Translations under genes and position numbers: made by a program
Assembly (NCBI GenBank): GCA_030688025.1
Contig: JAUYJL010000010.1
Coordinates: forward strand, 1 to 64,000
DNA: 64,000 nucleotides
Direction of reading: 5' to 3'
Origin: Candidatus Peregrinibacteria bacterium
GTDB lineage: Bacteria; Patescibacteriota; Gracilibacteria; UBA1369; LOWO2-01-FULL-3
Notes under the pieces: generated by a model
What the model was told of the DNA's origin: nothing
The model's input: the letters and a program-made list of their open reading frames with translations, nothing else
The model's database searches: none
In this document: positions 26,838-34,667 of the stretch, piece by piece
How positions within the stretch are numbered: the first letter of the stretch is position 1
Layout of the letters: each line of letters starts with the position of its first letter

Positions 26838-26866
26838 TTGATTTAAACTCAAACCTTCTATATATT
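26838..26866 (+). promoter_or_regulatory. Promoter of rplS
   Basis: TTGATT and TATATT separated by 17 bp, 24 bp before the rplS ATG. Confidence 0.6.
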
Positions 26867-26890
26867 TTCTACGCTTTTAATCCAAATATA

Positions 26891-27439
26891 ATGAACATAG
26901 CAGAGGAACTAAGAAATATCGGTATATCAGACAAAAAAATCCCTGAAATCAAAGCTGGGGACACAGTAAAAGTCTACCAGAAGATCAAAGAAGGAGACAA
27001 AGAACGTATACAGGCCTTTGAAGGGCTTGTAATAGCTGTTTCAAGCGGTACTGGAGTCAATGCGACAATTACAGTTAGAAAAATCGTTCAAGGAGTCGGA
27101 GTTGAGAAAGTAATTCCTGTATATTCAACAAATGTAGAGAAAATCGAAGTTAAAAAACGATCAAAAGTAAGGAGAGCAAAATTGTATTACATGAGAGAGC
27201 GAACAGGAAAATCTGCAAGACTTAAAGAAACACTAGTCAGTGATAAAGAATTCGAACAAGCTGTAGAAGAACTAGCTGTACAAAAGGCCAAAGAAGAGGC
27301 ACAGAAGGCTAAAGAAGAAGGTCCAGATGTTGTAGAAAATGAAGTCACTCCCGAAGAAGTGGCTATAGTAGAAAATGAAGTGGTTGAAGAAGAGGTAGCT
27401 CCAGAAGAGGTAGCTCCAGAAGAGGTAAAAAAGGTTTAA
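26891..27439 (+). CDS. rplS: 50S ribosomal protein L19 with acidic C-terminal extension
   Basis: Residues 1-115 are a normal L19, including [26 protein letters not shown] and [20 protein letters not shown]. Typical L19 is about 115 residues; here 182. The extra about 65 residues are Glu/Val/Pro-rich with repeats of [11 protein letters not shown]. Such acidic tails on ribosomal proteins occur in CPR bacteria, and the role here is unknown. It has its own promoter and an intrinsic terminator at 27447-27489. Confidence 0.95.
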   Translation: MNIAEELRNIGISDKKIPEIKAGDTVKVYQKIKEGDKERIQAFEGLVIAVSSGTGVNATITVRKIVQGVGVEKVIPVYSTNVEKIEVKKRSKVRRAKLYYMRERTGKSARLKETLVSDKEFEQAVEELAVQKAKEEAQKAKEEGPDVVENEVTPEEVAIVENEVVEEEVAPEEVAPEEVKKV

Positions 27440-27446
27440 ATTAGGA

Positions 27447-27489
27447 AGAGATCGCAAATGTATTCTTGAAAATCATTGCGTTCTCTTTT
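27447..27489 (+). terminator. rplS terminator
   Basis: AGAGATCGCAAATG pairs with CATTGCGTTCTCT (one bulge and a mismatch), followed by TTTT. Confidence 0.6.
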
Positions 27490-27568
27490 GCTATGATGGA
27501 AAATGAACAACGAAGCAGATTTTTAAAATATATTTTGGGACCCTGCCCTTTTAAGCAATCTCAACTCT

Positions 27569-28180
27569 ATGAAAACACGATTTATCTCTATTGAAAAACA
27601 ACTTCACGCAGAAGGCTTTTCTTGTATCGCGGGAATCGACGAAGTAGGACGTGGCCCTTTGGCCGGACCGGTTGTTTCAGCGGCGGTAATCTTGAAAAAA
27701 AATGCAAAAATTCCGGGACTAAATGATTCAAAACAGCTCACAAAAGCCCAGAGGGAAGCCATGTTTCCGATAATCATGAAAAACGTTTCAGATTACTCAA
27801 TCGCGATTGTGTCCCCAAAAACAATCGACAAAATAAACATCGCAAATGCAATAAGACTCGCAAATAAAATGTGCATCGATCATCTCGAGAAAACGCCCGA
27901 TATAGTGCTCATAGATGGCAGAGACAAGCAAACTTTAGACATTCCACACAAGACAATAATCAAAGGTGATGCAAAAGTGAAATGCATCGCCGCGGCTTCT
28001 GTACTGGCAAAAGTCTTTCGCGACAAATTGATGGAATATTACGCAAAAGAATTCCCGTCATATGGTTTTGAAAAACACGCCGGTTACGGAACGCGCGAAC
28101 ACAGAACGCTAATCGGAAGGCATGGTCCTTGCGAGATTCACAGAATGAGTTATAATTGGAACCTAATAATTGAACCATGA
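27569..28180 (+). CDS. rnhB: Ribonuclease HII
   Basis: 203 residues, normal length. The catalytic signatures are GIDEVGRGPLAGP (Asp-Glu pair), NDSKQLT, LIDGRDK, and KGDAKVKCIAAASVLAKVFRD (third Asp region), then YGFEKHAGYGT. It removes RNA from RNA-DNA hybrids and single ribonucleotides from DNA. Its stop overlaps the csaB start by 4 bp (ATGA), so the two are translationally coupled. Confidence 0.96.
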   Translation: MKTRFISIEKQLHAEGFSCIAGIDEVGRGPLAGPVVSAAVILKKNAKIPGLNDSKQLTKAQREAMFPIIMKNVSDYSIAIVSPKTIDKINIANAIRLANKMCIDHLEKTPDIVLIDGRDKQTLDIPHKTIIKGDAKVKCIAAASVLAKVFRDKLMEYYAKEFPSYGFEKHAGYGTREHRTLIGRHGPCEIHRMSYNWNLIIEP

Positions 28181-29346
28181 AGTACGTTGTTGTAGGAAAT
28201 TATGGAGCACAGAATCTTGGAGACGAAATGATTCTCGAAGGCATGATTGAAATGCTGAAAAAAGCTGATAGTTCTGCTGAAATTTGCGTGCTTAAAGGAA
28301 ATGAAAAATTTCCGGCGGGGATTAAAAGTGGAATAAAATGGATTTTTGGCGGGAATAAAAATACGAAAGAGAAAGTTAAAGATTGTGATTATTTCGTTCT
28401 TGGTGGAGGTGGACTCTTCGGATCTATAAGCCAATATGCGAACGTAATCTGGGGTCTTCAAGCTAGTTATGCATATAGAAATAAAAAGCCGGTTTTGATG
28501 CTTGGGCAAAGCGTCGGAAAAATCAAAAATAGATACATCAAAAAATTAGTAAAAAATCTTTTCAATAAAGCGGATTTGATAAGTGTTCGCGACTTAAAAT
28601 CGAAAGAAAATTTAAAAGAAATTGGCGTGACAAAGAAAATAGTTGTAGTGCCGGATTTGGCTTTCAAGCGACCCGAAGGGTTGCCTACCAAGAAGTGTGA
28701 GCGAGCGGAGGGAGCGAACTCCATGGATGATAATCCACAAAACTCAAACAGCTACGATGAAAAACAAATGCATTTGCACGGAATCGACGACTCTTCAGTC
28801 CCGTCAAAAGACATAATAATCGCCCTAAGACAAATGAAAGGTTTACCTCAAAGTTTCAAAATACAAATCGCAAGATTTGTGGAGTGGCTTAAACAAGAGG
28901 AAAAACTGAATGTAAAATTTGTAAATTTCCAAACAGGAAAAGTGGACAACGACGAAAAATTGCACGAAGAAATAAAAGGAATGATAGGGGATAGTACTAT
29001 CGAAATTATCTCTCCAAAATCGACGGAAGAAGCTATGAATCTTTTCGAAAATGCCAGTTTTTCTCTATGCATGCGTCTTCATTCAATAATCACGGCAATG
29101 CTCACAAATACGCCATTCGTGGCAATAAATTACGCTGAGAAAGTAGAGAATTTGATGGATTACATGGGGTCAAAAGAAAATCTTTTGGAAATGGAAAATG
29201 TCTCATTTGAAACACTAAAAAATCTTTACAACAAGACCACAAAGGAATTCGCTCGTTCCACTCGCTCATACTTAAAAGTAGGCAACCCTTCGGGTCGCTT
29301 GGAAGAATTTATTTCACTTTATTTGCGGAAACTTCAGAAGAAGTAA
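28177..29346 (+). CDS. csaB: Polysaccharide pyruvyl transferase (CsaB-like)
   Basis: 389 residues. N-terminal GNYGAQNLGDEMILEGMI and VLGGGGLFGS and the C-terminal SLCMRLHSIITAMLTNTPFV are hallmarks of the family. CsaB adds ketal-pyruvate to a cell-wall polysaccharide, making the ligand for SLH domains; three SLH proteins lie in this window. Two inverted copies of a roughly 55-bp repeat are inserted in frame (codons about 164-182 and 356-374), giving stretches such as CERAEGANS that the family lacks. The start overlaps rnhB; the last 38 bp overlap the convergent rfbA. Confidence 0.88.
   Translation: MKYVVVGNYGAQNLGDEMILEGMIEMLKKADSSAEICVLKGNEKFPAGIKSGIKWIFGGNKNTKEKVKDCDYFVLGGGGLFGSISQYANVIWGLQASYAYRNKKPVLMLGQSVGKIKNRYIKKLVKNLFNKADLISVRDLKSKENLKEIGVTKKIVVVPDLAFKRPEGLPTKKCERAEGANSMDDNPQNSNSYDEKQMHLHGIDDSSVPSKDIIIALRQMKGLPQSFKIQIARFVEWLKQEEKLNVKFVNFQTGKVDNDEKLHEEIKGMIGDSTIEIISPKSTEEAMNLFENASFSLCMRLHSIITAMLTNTPFVAINYAEKVENLMDYMGSKENLLEMENVSFETLKNLYNKTTKEFARSTRSYLKVGNPSGRLEEFISLYLRKLQKK
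28665..28721 (+). repeat. Intragenic palindromic element in csaB, copy A
   Basis: Contains CAAGCGACCCGAAGGGTTGC and then TAC, eight variable bases, and GAGCGAGCGGAGGGAGCGAA. The same unit occurs in reverse at 29243-29298, with 24 identical bases at one end. It is translated in frame as part of CsaB. Confidence 0.75.
29243..29298 (-). repeat. Intragenic palindromic element in csaB, copy B
   Basis: Inverted copy of the 28665-28721 unit, near the 3' end of csaB, also in frame. The two copies could pair in the mRNA into a long stem enclosing about 520 nt. Confidence 0.75.
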
Positions 29347-30184
29347 AAAGATCTTTAAGAGATTTATGGTCTCGAGCGACTTTATCATTCTCGCAATTCA
29401 CATTTGCATCACTTTGTTTCGCGGCATGCTCCTCTTTACTAACGCAAAGATGCTCATCCACATGCGCTAAATGGCTATTTTGGATAAGTTTTCCTGCATC
29501 CATAAGGCTATCAAAAGATTCTCCACCATCACCCCAAAAACCATTCAAAATAGAATATTTTAAAGTACCTTGTTCAATATAAAAATTATTTACATCAGTG
29601 ATTTCAAGTTCATTTCTATTTGAAGGTTTTAGTCCTTTAATTATGTCGAAAACCTGAGGATCGTACATATAACATCCAGTAACTGCAAGATTTGAAGGTG
29701 GATTTTTTGGCTTCTCTATAATGTTTTTAATATTTTTTCCGTCGATATCCGCGACTCCATACGCTTGTGGATTTTGCACTTCTTTAAGAAAAACTCTCGC
29801 ACCTCTAGGAGTAGATTTGAATTCATCAACTGCTTCTTTGAGACTGTCTTCGAAAATATTATCTCCAAGAATCACAACGACTTTTTCATTATTAGCAAAG
29901 TCCTCGGCAAGACTTAGTGCCTGCGCGATGCCTCCTGCTTCCTCCTGAACCTCGTACGAGATTTTCATGCCAACATTGGCACCTGAACCTAGAAGTTCAA
30001 GAAAACTGCCGCTATGGCCTTTTCCTGAGACTATAAGCACATTCGTTATTCCGGCGCTCTTCATTGCATAAAGAGGATAAAAAATCATCGGTTTGTTATA
30101 AACCGGCAATAAATGCTTATTTGTGACTCTAGTAAGCGGATAAAGCCTGCTTCCAGTTCCTCCCGCTAATATAATTCCTCTCAT
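29309..30184 (-). CDS. rfbA: Glucose-1-phosphate thymidylyltransferase
   Basis: Starts MRGIILAGGTGSRLYPLT (nucleotide-binding GGTGSRL) and keeps KHLLPVYNKPMIFYPL, VILGDNIF, and the sugar-binding region through GFWGDGGESFDSLMDAG. It makes dTDP-glucose from dTTP and glucose-1-phosphate, the first step of dTDP-sugar synthesis. The catalytic core ends near residue 238; the last about 50 residues are a Lys/Asn/Ser-rich tail with no family counterpart. Its 3' end overlaps csaB (convergent). Confidence 0.94.
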   Translation of the reverse strand: MRGIILAGGTGSRLYPLTRVTNKHLLPVYNKPMIFYPLYAMKSAGITNVLIVSGKGHSGSFLELLGSGANVGMKISYEVQEEAGGIAQALSLAEDFANNEKVVVILGDNIFEDSLKEAVDEFKSTPRGARVFLKEVQNPQAYGVADIDGKNIKNIIEKPKNPPSNLAVTGCYMYDPQVFDIIKGLKPSNRNELEITDVNNFYIEQGTLKYSILNGFWGDGGESFDSLMDAGKLIQNSHLAHVDEHLCVSKEEHAAKQSDANVNCENDKVARDHKSLKDLFTSSEVSANKVK

Positions 30185-30354
30185 AATGTTAATTTAAAGC
30201 CCCTAAATTAAACAACAAAATGAGGAAAATAGCAATCTTAAATATGACTGGAAGCAAGCGCCTTTGCTAAACAAAAAGATAATTTAGAAAAAATTTAACT
30301 TTTTTTAACGAAAATTTAATGTCCACCTGATATAACGGATTTGCATTTTGGGGT

Positions 30355-30424
30355 GGGGATGGCAGGTTCGCATTGACCAACTACGAATTGGTCGATACGG
30401 GTTCGATTCCCTCTGTCTCCACCA
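30355..30424 (+). ncRNA. 70-nt tRNA-like RNA, possibly a degenerate tRNA-Arg(ACG)
   Basis: The ends pair as an acceptor (GGGGATG with TGTCTCC) followed by A and CCA. A central hairpin ACCAA-CTACGAA-TTGGT has exactly the anticodon loop of tRNA-Arg(ACG). A T-arm-like GGGTTCGATTCCC has only three pairs. There is no D stem: the 5' part GGGGATGGCAGGTTCGCATT resembles the D-stem-less 5' end of tmRNA. An extended -10 (TGATATAAC, 30328-30336) precedes it and an intrinsic terminator follows. It is either a broken tRNA or an unusual tRNA-like RNA. Confidence 0.5.
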
Positions 30425-30434
30425 CCAATTATGC

Positions 30435-30460
30435 AAAAGGCTCCCAAACGGGAGCCTTTT
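30435..30460 (+). terminator. Terminator after the tRNA-like RNA
   Basis: GGCTCCC, loop AAAC, GGGAGCC, then TTTT; AAAA on the other side makes it potentially bidirectional. Confidence 0.75.
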
Positions 30461-30571
30461 ATGACAAGCTGCGTCGACCAACTACGAATACACAAATTAT
30501 ATCATTTTATAATTCTTTTTCAACATTTTTCAAAAAACGGCATGGCGATATTTCCAACTTTCCCAAACCAT

Positions 30572-31426
30572 TTAATACGGAGCAATTATAAAATATTTCC
30601 TCAAATAGTCCTTTACAGCTTTTCTCCAAGGTCTCATGCCAAAATTAAATTTTGTACTTTTCAAAGTTGAATATTTTGGTCTTTTTGCAGGGCGATTAAA
30701 AGCTTCAGTAGTGATTCCTTTTACTTTTGTTTCAAGGAAAAGTGTTTTAAAAATATGTGCAGCAAAATCACTCCAATTTGTAGTTCCACTATTTGTGATG
30801 TGATAAATTCCGTATTCCAAAACAGGTTTTTTATTTACGAAAAATTTACAAACTTTTTCGGCAAGATCTTTCGTATAAGTTGGCGAACCAAATTGATCAT
30901 TCACGACACTGACTTCCTCTTTTTCTTTTCCTAAAGCGGCCATTGTATCAACAAAATTTTTGCCGTTTTCACCAAAAAGCCAAGAAGTTCTGATGATATA
31001 AAACTTCTTCATATGCTCGGAAATCAGCTTCTCTCCAAGCAATTTCGATTCTCCATAAACATTTATAGGACAAGGTACATCTGATTCTTTCCACGTTTTT
31101 TTGTGTCCGTCAAAAACATAATCAGTACTAAAATGAATCAAAACAGCTTTAGAAATTTTGCACAAATCCGCGATGCCCCCCAAAGCGTTTCCATTTATAT
31201 CCATTGCTAACTGAACATTTTTTTCCGCATCATCGACAGCAGTATATGCCGCACAATTTAGGACAAAATCAGGTTTGAGTTCATCAAAAAGAATCTTCAT
31301 TTTTTTTGTGTCCATCAAATCACATTCACTGCTTGTGAAGCCGAAAACACTGTGTCCTTGTTCAGAAAGATTCTCATAAAGACACGACCCCAACATGCCG
31401 GATTTTCCGAATAGAAGAATTTTCAT
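30572..31426 (-). CDS. rfbD: dTDP-4-dehydrorhamnose reductase
   Basis: 284 residues, an NAD(P)-dependent Rossmann protein of the RmlD type: MKILLFGKSGMLGSCL, NCAAYTAVDDAE, HFSTDYVFDG, catalytic YGESKLLGE (Tyr-x-x-x-Lys), RTSWLFGENGKNFVDTM. It reduces dTDP-4-dehydrorhamnose to dTDP-rhamnose. The 3,5-epimerase (rfbC) that normally supplies its substrate is not in the window. It follows proS by 5 bp on the same strand. Confidence 0.92.
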   Translation of the reverse strand: MKILLFGKSGMLGSCLYENLSEQGHSVFGFTSSECDLMDTKKMKILFDELKPDFVLNCAAYTAVDDAEKNVQLAMDINGNALGGIADLCKISKAVLIHFSTDYVFDGHKKTWKESDVPCPINVYGESKLLGEKLISEHMKKFYIIRTSWLFGENGKNFVDTMAALGKEKEEVSVVNDQFGSPTYTKDLAEKVCKFFVNKKPVLEYGIYHITNSGTTNWSDFAAHIFKTLFLETKVKGITTEAFNRPAKRPKYSTLKSTKFNFGMRPWRKAVKDYLRKYFIIAPY

Positions 31427-31431
31427 TAAAT

Positions 31432-32727
31432 TTATTTTTGAAATTCTTTAATCTTTTTTACAAGGCTTAAGGTAGCTACAATCTCGCTTTCCGCATTTGT
31501 TCTTTCTTTCCATTCAACACCTTTTGATTCAAGAGTTCGCTTGCTAATAACAATTCTCAAAGGAATTCCAATCAAATCCGAATCTTTCAGTTTCACTCCG
31601 GCACCGGCATCTCTATCATCAAATAAAACTTCTATTCCTTCTTTCAAAAGTGTTTCATACAAATTTTCTGCCTCTTTTAAAACATCTTCGTCATTCCCCA
31701 AAGAGACCAAGTTTACCAAATAAGGAGCGACACTTTTTGGCCATATCATGCCTTTTTCGTCGTGTTTTGCCTCGACGATTGTTCCAACCAAACGAGTCGT
31801 TCCAATCCCATAACATCCCATGACAACATGATTCAATTTTCCCTCATTATTTGCAAAATTCAAACCAAAAGCTTCCGAAAATTTAGTTCCAAGTTTGAAA
31901 ATATTTCCGGCCTCTACAGCTTTTATTTCCTCGAGAGGTCCTTTGCATTTTGGACATGGAATGCCTTTTTTCAAGTCTTCAAGCGTTTTTCCATAAATAA
32001 GTCCGTCCTTGTGATCCTTCGCAACTTCAATATTTTGAGCAATTCCACATTTTTTACAAATAATAATAACGTCTTCACCTGCAGGAGTTTCTACAGAAAA
32101 TTCATGTGAGAATTTGTCTGAAAAAGCTCCACCTGAAGCCTCGATAACGTAGGCAGTAAGCCCACATCTATTGAAAACATTTAAATACGCACCTTTCATG
32201 ATTTCGTAATATCTATCCAAATCCGCTTCGTCTGTATGGAAACTATAAAGGTCTTTCATGCCAAATTCTCGACCACGAAGAAGTCCTGATTTTGCGCGTG
32301 GTTCATCTCGGAATTTTGTCTGAATTTGGTAAACATAAAGTGGCAAATCTTTGTAAGATTGAATATATTTTGAGGCGAGGGGAGTGACAACTTCCTCATG
32401 GCTAGGCCCAAAAACGAATTCTTTGTCTCCACTTGCACGAGTTTTATAAAGTATTTCATCCATGCCTTTTCTTCGGCCAGTCGTTTCCCAAATATCGACA
32501 GGATGAAGCGCCGGCATAAGGATTTCTTGGCCTTCCACTGCGTTCATTTCCTCACGAATAATATTGCAGACTTTGGTAAGAACTCTATGTCCCAACGGCA
32601 AAAAATTATAAATTCCAGCCGCCAATTTTTCAATAAACCCCGCCTGTGTAAGCAGTTTCGCATTCACGCTATCCGCATCACATGGAGGCGTATGCCTCGT
32701 TCGTCCGAAAAGTTTGCTGTATTTCAT
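31432..32727 (-). CDS. proS: Prolyl-tRNA synthetase, shortened form without full editing domain
   Basis: 431 residues, against about 570 for typical bacterial ProRS. Class II motif regions are present: RHTPPCDADSVNAKLLTQAG near the start, TKFRDEPRAKSGLLRGREF (motif 2), and GCYGIGTTRLVGTIVE (motif 3). The large insertion (editing) domain is replaced by a short segment of about 80 residues with two Cys pairs (CKKCG and CPKCKG), a probable zinc ribbon. The C-terminal anticodon-binding domain (about 330-431) is intact. It charges tRNA-Pro in the cytosol; post-transfer editing of Ala-tRNA-Pro is presumably lost. Confidence 0.93.
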   Translation of the reverse strand: MKYSKLFGRTRHTPPCDADSVNAKLLTQAGFIEKLAAGIYNFLPLGHRVLTKVCNIIREEMNAVEGQEILMPALHPVDIWETTGRRKGMDEILYKTRASGDKEFVFGPSHEEVVTPLASKYIQSYKDLPLYVYQIQTKFRDEPRAKSGLLRGREFGMKDLYSFHTDEADLDRYYEIMKGAYLNVFNRCGLTAYVIEASGGAFSDKFSHEFSVETPAGEDVIIICKKCGIAQNIEVAKDHKDGLIYGKTLEDLKKGIPCPKCKGPLEEIKAVEAGNIFKLGTKFSEAFGLNFANNEGKLNHVVMGCYGIGTTRLVGTIVEAKHDEKGMIWPKSVAPYLVNLVSLGNDEDVLKEAENLYETLLKEGIEVLFDDRDAGAGVKLKDSDLIGIPLRIVISKRTLESKGVEWKERTNAESEIVATLSLVKKIKEFQK

Positions 32728-32918
32728 GATATAAATTTTAGATTTTTCCTTCTATCTATCGCAACATTGGAGATAACATCCACTACTTCCGAAAAATTTA
32801 GTGTATTTATTTTAGATCCACCAACATAAAGATAAATCTTGCAAAATATATCACTAAGAGGGGAAATTTGGAAATTGAAATACACAAACATAATTTTTAT
32901 ATTTTTGATAGCGAAATG

Positions 32919-33008
32919 CTTTTACATGAAATTGTCTTTTGTTTTAGAATTGGTACGTATTTTGCACCAATTCCAAAATAAAAGGTAACATGTGCGATGA
33001 TAAAATGA
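32919..33008. repeat. Long direct repeat, left copy, flanking the AbiEi gene
   Basis: About 90 bp closely matching 33930-34020. Inside is an inverted repeat with arms of about 19-23 bp (TTTTAGAATTGGT against ACCAATTCCAAAA, extended on both sides) around an 11-nt loop with CGTATTTTGC. It ends 30 bp before the AbiEi start codon. The wider gap 32728-33038 holds nothing else recognisable. Confidence 0.8.
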
Positions 33009-33038
33009 TAAACCAATCCACGGAACTCCTGACAACAA

Positions 33039-33908
33039 ATGACACACCTAATAAATACCAACTCACAAATCTGCTTCACAAAGAAAGATCTTCGTTTGAG
33101 TTTTCCAATGACCACAGGCGCGTCAGTCCCCGCAAACACGCTCGATAGTCTCATTAAAAGAGCACTCAAGCAGGAAAAACTCTTACAACTCAAAAAAGGG
33201 CTCTACATGACGAGCACCTGTTATATCCATGAACCGGACAAGGCAAAACTTAGCGAGTATTTGGCCTCGCAAATCTATCAACCCTCATATATAAGCCTAG
33301 AATACGTACTCGAAAAATATCATCTGTTGTCGCGAACTACCTCATCGCCATCGGAATGCCCTGACGCATCTTTCGCCATAATCACACCAATCACCTCCAT
33401 TACTCTGAAACCAACCCACACTTTCAAAAACTTCTCGGGAACCTATCGCTACACAAACATAAAATCGGCGCTTTATATAGGGAACAATCAAACTCATGAT
33501 GAAAATAATCTTCGTATATCGCACGATGACGAGATGAAAACGGAAAATAACACTTACCTTGGTTACAAGGAACACACATTTCACGGTCACACCTACCATA
33601 TTGCAACAAAAGCAAAAGCCCTTTTCGACTACCTCTACATGAAATCAGACCTAAAGCGCAGAAATACAACACATTTACGGCGTCAGCTTTTCAAGGAGCC
33701 AAATCTCCAGCCAAACTCCGAATCAAATTTTCGATCCAATCTCAAATCAAATCTCCACTGGGCAAACTTTTCAGAAGAGGATTTCAAAGAATTCGAGCAC
33801 CATGTCTGGCAATCAAAGTCAAAAAAAATGATGAGAGTTTTAGACGTTATCGCCAAATATTTTGCAAATAAAAAATTCGATGCATGGAAAAAGGAGTTGT
33901 TGAGCTAA
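33039..33908 (+). CDS. AbiEi-like antitoxin/transcriptional regulator, without toxin partner
   Basis: 289 residues with AbiEi features: an N-terminal winged helix (LIKRALKQEKLLQLKKGLYM), then LSEYLASQIYQPSYISLEYV, ITSITLKPTHTFKNFSGTYR, and the C-terminal HIATKAKALFDYLYM. AbiEi proteins are antitoxins and autorepressors of type IV systems, normally followed by the AbiEii nucleotidyltransferase toxin. No toxin follows here; the next gene is a convergent GNAT. Residues about 222-246 are low-complexity (Asn/Ser/Leu repeats). The gene lies exactly between two long direct repeats. Confidence 0.8.
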   Translation: MTHLINTNSQICFTKKDLRLSFPMTTGASVPANTLDSLIKRALKQEKLLQLKKGLYMTSTCYIHEPDKAKLSEYLASQIYQPSYISLEYVLEKYHLLSRTTSSPSECPDASFAIITPITSITLKPTHTFKNFSGTYRYTNIKSALYIGNNQTHDENNLRISHDDEMKTENNTYLGYKEHTFHGHTYHIATKAKALFDYLYMKSDLKRRNTTHLRRQLFKEPNLQPNSESNFRSNLKSNLHWANFSEEDFKEFEHHVWQSKSKKMMRVLDVIAKYFANKKFDAWKKELLS

Positions 33909-33929
33909 ATAGCCGCCATTTTAAAATAT

Positions 33930-34020
33930 TCTTACACAGAATTGTCTTTTATTTTAGAATTGATGCGTATATTGCACTAATTCCAAAATAAAAGACAACA
34001 TATGCGATAAAATTGGATAA
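33930..34020. repeat. Long direct repeat, right copy, flanking the AbiEi gene
   Basis: Same sequence family as 32919-33008. The hairpin here is longer (TTGTCTTTTATTTTAGAATT against AATTCCAAAATAAAAGACAA, one mismatch), with loop GCGTATATTGC and flanking weaker pairs. It begins 22 bp after the AbiEi stop. Confidence 0.8.
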
Positions 34021-34048
34021 ATATACACAAAGATTTTTCGTTCTCTGT

Positions 34049-34588
34049 TTACTTTAGCCTCATATACATAATATCCCGCTTGTTTCCCCCATATTTAAAT
34101 TTCGTTTTCATTACAATCATTCCTATTTTTTCAAGATTTTTATGACTTACTATATTGTCCGGCGAAACGGTACATAAAAGATGCAAGTAGCCCTTTTCTT
34201 TGGCTTCTTTAAGCATTACGTCATTCAAGATGTTTTGAAAATTATTCCCGCGAAAATCAGGATGAACCATTTGAATTTCAAGATGCGCAACCTTGTTTAA
34301 TTCGTCCTTTGACAAACCGATATCAACACCCAAATTATCTTCATCATTTCCCGGGAAATGCAATATACTGTAAGCGATCAATTCATTTTTATGAAAAATA
34401 CCATAAACTGCCCCTTGTTTCACCTCCAAATGATTCGACAAAAATTGCTCACTTGCGGGAATTAGCAAAGTTTTATCCGGAAGTGATTCACAAACGAAAT
34501 CCTGCAAATCTAAAATAGCCTGCAAATCAGGTTTCCTTAGTATTCGGAGTGCTACCCGTAAACCTTTCTTGGTCGTAAGTTTTTCCAT
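34049..34588 (-). CDS. GNAT-family N-acetyltransferase
   Basis: 179 residues. The acetyl-CoA-binding region is seen as HLEIQMVHPDFRGNNFQNIL (motif A, R-G-N in the pyrophosphate loop), followed by LLCTVSPDNIVSHKNLEKIG (motif B). Substrate unknown. It lies on the minus strand, convergent with AbiEi. Confidence 0.82.
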   Translation of the reverse strand: MEKLTTKKGLRVALRILRKPDLQAILDLQDFVCESLPDKTLLIPASEQFLSNHLEVKQGAVYGIFHKNELIAYSILHFPGNDEDNLGVDIGLSKDELNKVAHLEIQMVHPDFRGNNFQNILNDVMLKEAKEKGYLHLLCTVSPDNIVSHKNLEKIGMIVMKTKFKYGGNKRDIMYMRLK

Positions 34589-34667
34589 TTATTTTTTGTC
34601 CTTCACGATACTGACTGTCCACTTACCAGGCCTTCATATCGGCCCAATCGTATTCTAATGCAACTTC

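Noticed and set aside
30355-30424. Complete tmRNA (ssrA)
   Set aside because: Although the ends recall tmRNA, only 70 nt lie between them; there is no room for the tag ORF and pseudoknots.
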